Source of the DNA: Sphingomonas sp. Leaf32
Lineage (GTDB): Bacteria; Pseudomonadota; Alphaproteobacteria; Sphingomonadales; Sphingomonadaceae
Assembly (NCBI RefSeq): GCF_001421765.1
Contig: NZ_LMLA01000008.1
Coordinates: 248,906 to 312,905, forward strand
Reading direction: 5' to 3'
DNA length: 64,000 nt
The notes beneath the pieces were generated by a model, which was not told the DNA's origin, did not search any database, and worked only from the letters and a program-made list of their open reading frames with translations. Below, in pieces: positions 35,796 through 43,723 of the stretch (the first letter of the stretch is position 1; each line of letters starts with the position of its first letter). The translations under genes and the position numbers were made by a program.

Positions 35796-37033
35796 GCGTC
35801 CACCATCGCTGAATCGGCAGGAACGGGGCCGGGCCGCTTGCCGGCGACCAGTCGCTGGTAGAGCGGTTGATAGCGCGCGACGTTCGACGCCCAGTTGCGC
35901 TCCGCCTCGACAAAGGCACGGCCCCGGTCGCGCATCGCTTCCCAGCCCGACCGGTCCGCCAGCAACGCCGTGACCCGCGATGCAAGGGCGGCAGGGTCAT
36001 CGGGCGGGAACAGCGTGCCGGTGTCGCCGTCGCAGATCAGCTCGCGGTGGCCGCCGACATCGGATGCCGCGACCAGCCGGCGCTGCGCCATCGCCTCCAG
36101 CGGTTTGAGCGGCGTGACCAGATCGGTCAGGCGCATCGCCTTGCGCGGATAGACCAGCAGGTCGACCAGCCCGTAATAGCGTTCGACCTCCTGATGCGGC
36201 ACGCGGCCAATGAAGCGGATCGCATGTGCCGCGCTGGATGCCGCCGCCTGCGCGCGCAGCGCCGCCTCCATCGGCCCGCCACCGACCAGCAGCAGCCGGA
36301 CGTCGGGCCGCGCCGCGACCAGCGCGGGCATCGCCGCGATCAGCGTGTCGAGGCCTTCGTAATCGTAGAAGCTGCCGATGAAGCCCAGCACCTCCTTGCC
36401 CGCCAATCCCAGTTCGGCGGCGAGCGCCATGTCGGGCGGCGGCGGATCGCCGAACAGCGTCAGGTCGACGCCGTTGGGCGACACCATGATCTTGCCTGGT
36501 TCGATCCCGCGGGCGACCAGATCGCGGCGCAGCCCCTCACAGATCACCGCGACGCCATCGGCACGGCGCACCGCCCAGCTTTCGAGCGCGCGAGTCGCGC
36601 GGTAGCGGGCCGAGCCTTCGGTGCCGGTCCCGTTGCCGACCGCCGCGTCCTCCCAGAAGGCGCGGATCTCGTACACCAGCGGCAGGTGCCGGCGACGCGC
36701 GACGCGGAGTGCTGCAAGAGCGTCGAGCACCGGCGAATGGGCGTGGAGGATGTCGGGGCGGAATTGGGCCACCACCCGGTCGATCGACGCGGCGAAGGCG
36801 CGGATTTCCGCCAGTTCGCCCAGCGGTGCCGGCAGCGCGCGGGGCGGCACGGTGCGGTGGAAATCGATGCCGTCCACGGTTTCGCGCGGCTGCTGCGTCA
36901 CACCCTGCCTGGCACCGGTGACCGCCGCGACCTGCCACCCGCGCGCCATCTGCGCGGTCAGGATCGCCCGCGTGCGGAACGTGTAGCCGCTATGCAAGGG
37001 CAGGCCATGGTCGAGGATGTGAAGGACTCGCAT
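35792..37033 (-). CDS. Exosortase-A-system-associated glycosyltransferase (GT4)
   Basis: A 413-residue GT-B glycosyltransferase. The N-terminus MRVLHILDHGLPLHSGYTFR is diagnostic of the exosortase-A/EPS-linked group 1 glycosyltransferases. The C-terminal half has the GT4 signature around VYPRKAMRLTDLVTPLKPLEAMAQ, with the nucleotide-sugar-binding E-x7-E region modified to PLKPLE. It should transfer a sugar to an undecaprenyl-linked polysaccharide precursor. Exosortase and PEP-CTERM genes are not in the window, so this is an outlying member of that system or serves another exopolysaccharide. Confidence 0.88.
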   Translation of the reverse strand: MRVLHILDHGLPLHSGYTFRTRAILTAQMARGWQVAAVTGARQGVTQQPRETVDGIDFHRTVPPRALPAPLGELAEIRAFAASIDRVVAQFRPDILHAHSPVLDALAALRVARRRHLPLVYEIRAFWEDAAVGNGTGTEGSARYRATRALESWAVRRADGVAVICEGLRRDLVARGIEPGKIMVSPNGVDLTLFGDPPPPDMALAAELGLAGKEVLGFIGSFYDYEGLDTLIAAMPALVAARPDVRLLLVGGGPMEAALRAQAAASSAAHAIRFIGRVPHQEVERYYGLVDLLVYPRKAMRLTDLVTPLKPLEAMAQRRLVAASDVGGHRELICDGDTGTLFPPDDPAALASRVTALLADRSGWEAMRDRGRAFVEAERNWASNVARYQPLYQRLVAGKRPGPVPADSAMVDA

Positions 37034-37089
37034 ACCAACCTCCTGCCACGACAGGGTTAAAGGAGACGTAACGCCGTCCTACCGCAGTC

Positions 37090-38469
37090 TCAGTCGCCGG
37101 CAAAGGCGAAGGGGGTCAGCCCGCCTTCGCGATCGTCCAGCCGCATGGCGCGGGCGACCGGCGGGGCGGAGCGTTGCGGACAGTCGCCCCGGGTGCAGGC
37201 GCGGCACCCCGGCCCCACCGGAACGCCCCGCGCCGACAGGTCCAGCCCCCGCGCCGCCGCCAGCGCACCCGCCTGATCGGCGGCGACGCCCAGCATCACC
37301 ACGAAGCGCGCCCGCACCTCCCCCGCCAGGGCGCCGGGCGGGGTGACGGTACGCGACAGGGTGAGCCAGCGCCCGCCGCCCTCCGGCTCGACCAGTTGCA
37401 CCACGGTCTCGCCACCCCGCGCAAAGGCGTCGAACGCGCCGAGCAGCGGGCACGGCAGCCCTTCGACCAGCGGCGACTGGCTGGCCCCGGCGAAGCGCTT
37501 CGACACCTGCCCCGCCCGGTCGAGCCGCAACAGGCAGAAGGACAGCCCCCGCGCGCCGACGCGGTGCAGCGTGGTCAGGCGGTGGGCGACGTGTTCGAAC
37601 CCCGCACCGAACCGCCGGCCGAGCAACGCCAGGTCGTAGCCGGTCGCCTCGCACGCGCGCAGGAACCGGGCATAGGGCATCATCACGGCGGCGGCGAAAT
37701 AGCCGTGGAGGTGACGGCGCAGCCATTGCTCGGCGGTCCGGTCCGACAGGCCCGCCCCGCGCACCACCGCGTCGACCTCGCCCCGCGCCTCGGCATGACC
37801 CAGCGCGCGGGCGAGCGCGAAGGTGCGCGACGCCGGGTCGAGCCGTTCGGACAACTGGAGTTGCCGCGCGTGGAGGTCGGTGCGATGCAGCCGGTCCGGC
37901 ATCACCTCGACCGGGAGCAGCCGGACCGAGAGGTGGTGCCGCACCCGCAGCCGGTCGGCCATCGCCGCCGCCGGATCGCCGCCCGCCAGGCGCAGTTCGT
38001 CGGCCAGCGCCTCCGCCTGCGCATCGAGGTCGGGGAAATGGTTGCGCCAGCGTTCGATGGTCGCCCGCGCCTCGGCCGCCGGATCGGCGGTGACCGCCGC
38101 CCCCGCCCCGCCGCCGCCCAGCCGGTCGAAGGCGCGGGCGAATGCCTCCGCGCCGCCCGGTGCCGCCGCCAGCCATTCGGCGATGTCGGCGCGGTCGAGC
38201 GCCAGATCGGCAAACATCGGGTCGGCCAGCCGCCGCCGCAGCCCCTCCGCCCCGCCGCCGGGTTCGCTGGCGGCCAGCGTCCGCGCGTCGAAGCCATAGC
38301 GTTCGGCCAGTGCCACCAGCAGCGTCGCGGTCAGCGGGCGCTGGTTGCGTTCGATCAGGTTCAGGTAGCTGGCGGAAATGCCCAGCGCCTGCGCCATCGC
38401 CGCCTGGGTCAGCGCCTGCCCCCGGCGCAGGCGGCGGACGGCGTGACCCGCGAACATCTTGCTTTCCAT
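37090..38469 (-). CDS. ScfR/RamB-like short-chain fatty-acyl regulator
   Basis: A 459-residue regulator of the Xre-HTH plus ImmA/IrrE-like (DUF955) plus DUF2083 type. The HTH is at 5-60 (RRGQALTQAAMAQALGISASYLNLIERNQRP). The middle region has the sequence ALARALGHAEARGEVDAVV in place of a HExxH zinc motif, so no protease activity is expected. A C-terminal cysteine cluster CRACTRGDCPQRSAPP follows, as in this family. Relatives control acetate/propionate and glyoxylate-type metabolism using acyl-CoA. It is divergent from an SDR gene, with a dyad between them. Confidence 0.88.
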   Translation of the reverse strand: MESKMFAGHAVRRLRRGQALTQAAMAQALGISASYLNLIERNQRPLTATLLVALAERYGFDARTLAASEPGGGAEGLRRRLADPMFADLALDRADIAEWLAAAPGGAEAFARAFDRLGGGGAGAAVTADPAAEARATIERWRNHFPDLDAQAEALADELRLAGGDPAAAMADRLRVRHHLSVRLLPVEVMPDRLHRTDLHARQLQLSERLDPASRTFALARALGHAEARGEVDAVVRGAGLSDRTAEQWLRRHLHGYFAAAVMMPYARFLRACEATGYDLALLGRRFGAGFEHVAHRLTTLHRVGARGLSFCLLRLDRAGQVSKRFAGASQSPLVEGLPCPLLGAFDAFARGGETVVQLVEPEGGGRWLTLSRTVTPPGALAGEVRARFVVMLGVAADQAGALAAARGLDLSARGVPVGPGCRACTRGDCPQRSAPPVARAMRLDDREGGLTPFAFAGD

Positions 38470-38489
38470 GACACCCCCTGGCTGCCGCT

Positions 38490-38504
38490 TGTAAAGAGAT
38501 TACA
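38490..38504. promoter_or_regulatory. Candidate ScfR operator
   Basis: TGTAAAGAGATTACA has perfect TGTAA/TTACA arms around five bases, 21 bp upstream of the ScfR start, with a further TACAAG nearby. It is a likely autoregulatory site. Confidence 0.45.
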
Positions 38505-38617
38505 GAAACGCCGAAGTGATACAAGGGAGGGGAGCAGAGCTTTTTTGTTGCTCCGGTATCGGCTATTCATCCTGCACCGATGCTGTTTAGAATATCGGGT
38601 TTGCAGGAGACGATGCG

Positions 38618-39400
38618 ATGGATACCAACAGCCTGTTCCGGCTCGACGGACGCACGGCGCTGATTACCGGCGGATCGCGCGGGATCGGGCGGATGATCGC
38701 CGCCGGCTTCGTCGCGCAGGGCGCACGGGTATTCGTGTCCGCGCGCAAGGCCGATGCCTGCATCGCCACGGCCGAGGCGATCGGCGCGACCGCGCTGCCG
38801 CAGGACGTGTCGAGCGTGGAAGGGTGCCGCGCGCTGGCCGACCGGCTGGCCAGCCATACCGACCGGCTGGACATTTTGGTCAACAATGCCGGCGCGGCAT
38901 GGGGACAGGCGTTCGAGGAGTTTCCCGAGGCGGGATGGGACAAGGTGATGGACCTGAACGTCAAATCGCCGTTTTTCCTGACGCAGGCACTGCATCCGAT
39001 GCTGAAGGCGGCGGCATCGCGGGCGCGGCCGGCCAAGGTCATCAACATCACCTCGATCGACGGCCAGCGTGTCAATCCGTGGGAAACCTACAGCTATCAG
39101 GCGTCGAAGGCGGCGCTGATCCACTTGACGCGGCGGATGGCGGCGCGGCTGGTGACCGATGCGATCCATGTCACCTCGATCGCGCCGGGCGCCTTTGCCA
39201 GCGAGATGAACAAGGCGGCGCGCGACCATGGCGATGGGGTGGCCAAGCGCATCCCGGCCGGCCGGATCGGCGTGGACGAGGATATGGCGGCGGCGGCGAT
39301 CTACCTCGCGGCGCGGGCCGGGGACTATGTGGTGGGCGAGACGATCACCGTCGATGGCGGGTTGGTGAATGCGTCGCTGGGCGGATCGATCGACGGATGA
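38618..39400 (+). CDS. Short-chain dehydrogenase/reductase, 3-oxoacyl reductase-like
   Basis: A 260-residue classical SDR: the nucleotide-binding TGGSRGIG (17-24), NNAG (89-92), and catalytic Ser146, Tyr160 and Lys164 (YSYQASK). The insertion around residues 130-152 (KAAASRARPAKVINITSIDGQRVN) is typical of the RhlG-like group of NADPH-dependent 3-oxoacyl reductases. Being divergent from ScfR, it may be a target of that fatty-acyl sensor. It is followed by a family 2 repeat. Confidence 0.9.
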   Translation: MDTNSLFRLDGRTALITGGSRGIGRMIAAGFVAQGARVFVSARKADACIATAEAIGATALPQDVSSVEGCRALADRLASHTDRLDILVNNAGAAWGQAFEEFPEAGWDKVMDLNVKSPFFLTQALHPMLKAAASRARPAKVINITSIDGQRVNPWETYSYQASKAALIHLTRRMAARLVTDAIHVTSIAPGAFASEMNKAARDHGDGVAKRIPAGRIGVDEDMAAAAIYLAARAGDYVVGETITVDGGLVNASLGGSIDG

Positions 39401-39401
39401 G

Positions 39402-39440
39402 GGCCAAAGTTCACGAAGTTCACACTCGCACGCATTGCGC
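39402..39440. repeat. Dispersed repeat (family 2, copy 2)
   Basis: It begins GGCCAAAGTTCACGAA like the copy at 8741-8785 and continues through CACACTCGC. It starts two bases after the SDR stop codon. The rest of the gap to 39542 carries no clear gene. Confidence 0.6.
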
Positions 39441-39542
39441 GCGTCGTCGGTCGTTCGGCGAACACGTGGATGGCGAGGACAAGTCGGCGGACGATGCGAA
39501 AGAGCGGTGCCGATCATGACAGCCGACCCGCCTGTAGGAAAG

Positions 39543-40253
39543 TCAGGGGGCGATCTCCGCGCCGTCCCAGGCGAAGATGCGGCCGCTCTGCGCCGGGGTC
39601 AGGCCGTCGAGCACCGCCAATAGCCGCTCGGCGCTATAGGCCGGGGTGAACAGCTTTTCCGCCGGCACGCCGCGCTGGAACGGTTTGCTCAAGCCGGTGT
39701 CGACCGTGCCGGGATGCAGCGCGACGCATACCGTCTGGCGGTGGCTGCGCGCCAGTTCGATCGCGGCGGTGCGCACGATCTGGTTCAGCGCCGCCTTCGA
39801 TGCGCGATAGCCGTACCAGCCGCCCAGCCGGTTGTCGGAAATGCTGCCGACCCGCGCCGAGATGCAGGCGATGGTCGACGGCGCGTCTTTCGCCAGCAGC
39901 GGCGCGAAATATTTGAGCGCGAGTGCCGGGCCGATGGTGTTGATCGCGAAGAGATGCGCGAGGCGGTCGGCGTCGAGATCGCGCAGCGACCGTTCGGGGC
40001 CGCCCGTTTCGTCGTGCAGGATGCCGGTCGCGACGATGACGCGGGTGAGCGGCGTGTCGATGCGGGTAGCGGCGGCTTTGATGCTGGCGGGGTCGGCGAG
40101 ATCGATCGGATGATAGTCGACGCCGACGGGAAGCGCGTCCGGTTCGCGGCGGGCGGCGGCGATGACGCGGGCGTAGCGACCGGACGCTGCAAGCGCCGCC
40201 GTCAGTGCCGCGCCGATCCCGCCATTCGCGCCGATCACCATTGCCGTCGTCAT
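39543..40253 (-). CDS. Short-chain dehydrogenase, C-factor (CsgA) type
   Basis: A 236-residue SDR with GANGGIG at 8-14 and the catalytic Ser132, Tyr149 and Lys153 (WYGYRASK). The short length and the ISARVGSISDNRLGGWYGYRASK layout place it with C-factor-like oxidoreductases. GGAGG lies five bases before ATG 40253, which decides against the ATG four codons upstream. It is convergent with the preceding SDR across the family 2 repeat and divergent from an exported protein gene. The substrate is unknown. Confidence 0.87.
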   Translation of the reverse strand: MTTAMVIGANGGIGAALTAALAASGRYARVIAAARREPDALPVGVDYHPIDLADPASIKAAATRIDTPLTRVIVATGILHDETGGPERSLRDLDADRLAHLFAINTIGPALALKYFAPLLAKDAPSTIACISARVGSISDNRLGGWYGYRASKAALNQIVRTAAIELARSHRQTVCVALHPGTVDTGLSKPFQRGVPAEKLFTPAYSAERLLAVLDGLTPAQSGRIFAWDGAEIAP

Positions 40254-40376
40254 CGCCGCCTCCATTGCTCCAACGTAAACCGTCACGGTCAAAGTGCTGC
40301 TGCGATCCCGCGGCACTTTGACCCGCGATGGGCGAACCGTACAACGCGGCTGCACAAAAAAAGGTCTGTCCTATCG

Positions 40377-41096
40377 ATGGTTATAGCCCGTTTCGCCGCC
40401 ATGATGCTGACGATCGTCGGCACCGTTCCAGCCGCTGCGCGCGACGCCGCCGACTATCCGGACATTCCCGAACCGATGGTGTTCGACATGGTGCGCCCGA
40501 TGGGCGCGCGAAGGGGAGAATTGGAAACCAACGTCCTCGCGCTGTCGCCGCTGTCTGGGCAAGAGCGCGCGGTCGAATGGGCGCCGGAGGTCGAATATGC
40601 CGTCGCCGACGGTTTCGCGCTGGAGTTCGAATTGCCGTTCGAAGGCGCCCGACTGGCGGAGCTGAAGATGGGAGCGCAGGCGACGATCGGGACGTTCGAC
40701 CGGGGGCGGATCGTTCACGGCCTGCAATATCTGGGAATATACGAGCGCGAGAGCGGACGGACGTCGCAGGCGCTGCTCTACATGCTGGGGCGGCGGCATA
40801 GCGAGCGGCTGAGCACGATGACGATGGTCGGGGTCGGCGATGTCCGGCTGGGCCAGTCGGAGAGCGACGCCGGGCTGCTGGTCAACCATTCGACCTTCTA
40901 CGACGTCGGGCGGGACCGGGTCGCCGGGGTTGAGGTCAATTACAAGTCGCACCACGATGGCGGCGTCGCGATCATCCCGCAATTTCACGCACCGCTGGCG
41001 AACAAGGTCAACGTGCAACTGGGGGCCGGGGTCGACCGGCAGCGGGGGGAACGCGCCCGGCCGGTCGGCGGGGTGCGATTGATTAAGGAGTTTTGA
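40377..41096 (+). CDS. Exported beta-rich hypothetical protein
   Basis: A 239-residue protein with a signal peptide (MVIARFAAMMLTIVGTVPAAA, cleavage near 22) and a mature part rich in alternating hydrophobic residues that could form an outer-membrane barrel. The start of the mature part, YPDIPEPMVFDMVRPMGARRGE, is distinctive and is followed by ETNVLAL-type strands. I do not know the family well enough to assign a function. ATG 40377 is chosen from the signal peptide; longer frames overlap the divergent gene. Confidence 0.65.
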   Translation: MVIARFAAMMLTIVGTVPAAARDAADYPDIPEPMVFDMVRPMGARRGELETNVLALSPLSGQERAVEWAPEVEYAVADGFALEFELPFEGARLAELKMGAQATIGTFDRGRIVHGLQYLGIYERESGRTSQALLYMLGRRHSERLSTMTMVGVGDVRLGQSESDAGLLVNHSTFYDVGRDRVAGVEVNYKSHHDGGVAIIPQFHAPLANKVNVQLGAGVDRQRGERARPVGGVRLIKEF

Positions 41097-41112
41097 GGGG
41101 AGTGTCGTCACT

Positions 41113-41235
41113 CCGGACTTGATCCGGCGATACTGCGCTGTTCACGTACCCCCGCGCAGGCGGGGGTCCAGAGCGACCCAGAACGACGGTTTGTGACTGC
41201 AACCCTGCCCCCCACCTGCGCGGGGGTACGGCAGG
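41113..41235. repeat. Families 4 and 6 repeats between convergent genes
   Basis: A family 4 hairpin CCGGA-CTTGA-TCCGG (41113-41127), a perfect 8-bp hairpin ACCCCCGC-GCAG-GCGGGGGT (41148-41167) and its inverse copy near 41207-41230. They fill the gap between the exported-protein gene and maeB. Confidence 0.6.
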
Positions 41236-41355
41236 GTTTTGCCGGGTTCGGGGTTCTCGCTTCGCGACCGAAGAAGAAGCGCAACCCTGGCGCAAGGCCG
41301 GGGTGACGTTGTGCGTTGAGCAACGAAGGCGCTCCACTTCGGGAGCGCCCTCTCC

Positions 41356-43632
41356 TCACCCCACCATGCCGCCCGCCGCCAGCACCGCCAGCGTCACCAG
41401 TTCGTTCGCCGTGCTGGTCATCGGCGCGATCTGCACCGGCTTTTCCATGCCGATCAGCATCGGGCCGATCACGTCGTCGCCGCCCAGTTCGCGCAACAGC
41501 TTGGCCGAGATATTGGCCGATTGCAGCCCCGGCATGATGAGGACGTTGGCCGGTCCCGACAGGCGGGCGAAGGGGAAGTTCGCCATCTGCTTGGGGTTGA
41601 GCGCGACGTCGGGGGCCATTTCGCCTTCATATTCGAAGCCGACCTGCCGCTTGTCGAGTGCGGCCACGCCGTCGCGGACGTTATCGATCCACTGGCCCGA
41701 CGGATTGCCGAAGGTCGAATAGCTGAGGAACGCGACGCGCGGTTCGTGGCCCATGCGGCGGGCGACGGCGGCGGTGCGTTCGGCGATGTCGGCCAGTTCC
41801 TCGGCGCTGGGCCGTTCGTTGATAGTCGTGTCCGACATGAACACGGTGTGGCTTTGTCCGACCAGCAGGTGGATGCCGAACGGCACCTTGCCGTCGACCG
41901 GATCGATCACGCGGCGCACATCGCGGAACGTCTGCGCATAGGTGCGGGTGATGCCCGTAATCATCGCGTCGGCGACGCCCAGCTGCAGCAGCACCGCGCC
42001 GAAGGTGTTGCGGTCCTGGTTGATGAGGCGTTCGGCGTCGCGCTTCAGATAGCCGCGCCGCTGGAGCCGTTCGTAGAGGAAATCGACCATCTGCGGCACC
42101 ATCTCGCTGGTGCGGCTGTTGTGGACCTCGTAATCCTCCGGGTTGGCGACGCCCAGCGCGCGCAGCCGGTCATGCACGTCTTCGCGCCCGACCAGCACCG
42201 GGATGCCATAGCCGCCTTCCTTGAAGGCAATGGCGGCGCGCAGCACGACTTCCTCTTCGCCCTCGGCAAACAGCACGCGCTTGGGATGCGCCTTGGCGCC
42301 CTCATAGGCCATGGTCAGGACCGAGGTGGTCGGGTTGAGCCGCGCGCGCAGCGTCTGGCGATACGCCTCCATGTCGAGAATCGGGCGCGTCGCGACACCG
42401 GAGTCCATCGCCGCCTTGGCCACCGCGCTCGGCACCAGTTCCATCAGGCGCGGGTCGAACGGCGCGGGGATGATGTATTCGGGGCCGAAGCTGTGTTGCG
42501 TGCCATAGGCGAGTGCGACCTCTTCCGGCACGCGCTGGCGCGCCAGTTCGGCGATGGCGTTGGCGGCGGCGATCTTCATCTCGTCATTGATGCCGGTCGC
42601 GCGCACGTCGAGCGCACCGCGGAAGATGAAGGGGAAGCCGATGACGTTGTTGACCTGGTTCGGATAGTCCGAACGTCCGGTGGCGACGATCGCGTCGGGC
42701 CGCGCGGCCTTGGCCAGTTCGGGGCGGATTTCGGGTTCCGGGTTGGCCATCGCGAAGATGATCGGCGACGGGGCCATGTCCTTGACCATTTCGGGCTTCA
42801 GCGCGCCGGCGGCCGACAGCCCCAGGAACACGTCGGCGCCGTGCAGCGCTTCGGTGAGCGTGCGGCGGTCGGTGGCGGCGGCGTGCGCCGACTGCCACTG
42901 GTTCACGTCGTCGCGCCCCTGATAGATGACGCCGGTGCGGTCGCACATGATGACGTTGTGATGGGCGACGCCCATCGCCTTCATGAGTTCGGTGCAGGCG
43001 ATGGCGGCGGCCCCTGCCCCGTTCACCACGACCTTCACTTCGCTCAGCTTGCGCTTGGTCAGCAGACAGGCGTTGATGAGGCCGGCGGCGCAGATGATCG
43101 CGGTGCCGTGCTGGTCGTCATGGAACACAGGAATGTTCATGCGTTCGCGCAGCGTCTGCTCGATGATGAAGCATTCGGGCGACTTGATGTCTTCGAGGTT
43201 GATGCCGCCGAAGCTCGGCTCCATCAGCTCGACCGCATCGATGAAGCGGTCGACATCCTCGGTCTTCAGTTCGATGTCGATCGAATCCACGTCGGCGAAG
43301 CGCTTGAACAGGACCGCTTTGCCCTCCATCACCGGCTTGGATGCCAGCGCGCCCAAGTTGCCGAGGCCGAGGATGGCGGTGCCGTTGGAGATGACCGCGA
43401 CCAGATTGCCCTTGGCGGTATAGTCATAGGCGCAGGCGGGATCGTCGTAGATCGCCTTTACCGGCACCGCGACGCCGGGCGAATAGGCCAGCGCCAGGTC
43501 GCGCTGCGTCGCCATCGGCTTTGACGCGATGATCTCGATCTTGCCGGGCCGTCCCTCCGAATGGAACAGCAGCGCCTCGCGCTCGGAAAACTGGTCGGTG
43601 GTTTCGGACACTGGCGCTTCTCCCGTTTCCAT
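41356..43632 (-). CDS. maeB: NADP-dependent malic enzyme with phosphotransacetylase-like domain
   Basis: A 758-residue enzyme that decarboxylates malate to pyruvate and gives NADPH. Residues 1-430 are the malic enzyme part ([46 protein letters not shown]) and 430-758 the phosphotransacetylase-like part that binds acetyl-CoA and regulates activity in the MaeB type. The start [10 protein letters not shown] at 43632 is the only ATG that fits. It is divergent from mutS with about 90 bp between. Confidence 0.95.
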   Translation of the reverse strand: METGEAPVSETTDQFSEREALLFHSEGRPGKIEIIASKPMATQRDLALAYSPGVAVPVKAIYDDPACAYDYTAKGNLVAVISNGTAILGLGNLGALASKPVMEGKAVLFKRFADVDSIDIELKTEDVDRFIDAVELMEPSFGGINLEDIKSPECFIIEQTLRERMNIPVFHDDQHGTAIICAAGLINACLLTKRKLSEVKVVVNGAGAAAIACTELMKAMGVAHHNVIMCDRTGVIYQGRDDVNQWQSAHAAATDRRTLTEALHGADVFLGLSAAGALKPEMVKDMAPSPIIFAMANPEPEIRPELAKAARPDAIVATGRSDYPNQVNNVIGFPFIFRGALDVRATGINDEMKIAAANAIAELARQRVPEEVALAYGTQHSFGPEYIIPAPFDPRLMELVPSAVAKAAMDSGVATRPILDMEAYRQTLRARLNPTTSVLTMAYEGAKAHPKRVLFAEGEEEVVLRAAIAFKEGGYGIPVLVGREDVHDRLRALGVANPEDYEVHNSRTSEMVPQMVDFLYERLQRRGYLKRDAERLINQDRNTFGAVLLQLGVADAMITGITRTYAQTFRDVRRVIDPVDGKVPFGIHLLVGQSHTVFMSDTTINERPSAEELADIAERTAAVARRMGHEPRVAFLSYSTFGNPSGQWIDNVRDGVAALDKRQVGFEYEGEMAPDVALNPKQMANFPFARLSGPANVLIMPGLQSANISAKLLRELGGDDVIGPMLIGMEKPVQIAPMTSTANELVTLAVLAAGGMVG

Positions 43633-43723
43633 GGGCTTTACGCAGGGGAAGGCGGATCGGGCAAGGGTGAAGGGCCGGTTCGGCGACATTGCCCTTGGTC
43701 CCGCGCACCGGTATCGCCGCGCC

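Noticed and set aside
37174..39519. A 781-residue plus-strand frame
   Set aside because: Runs antisense through ScfR and then in another frame of the SDR; both real genes explain the DNA.
41521..43524. A 667-residue plus-strand frame
   Set aside because: Antisense shadow of maeB.
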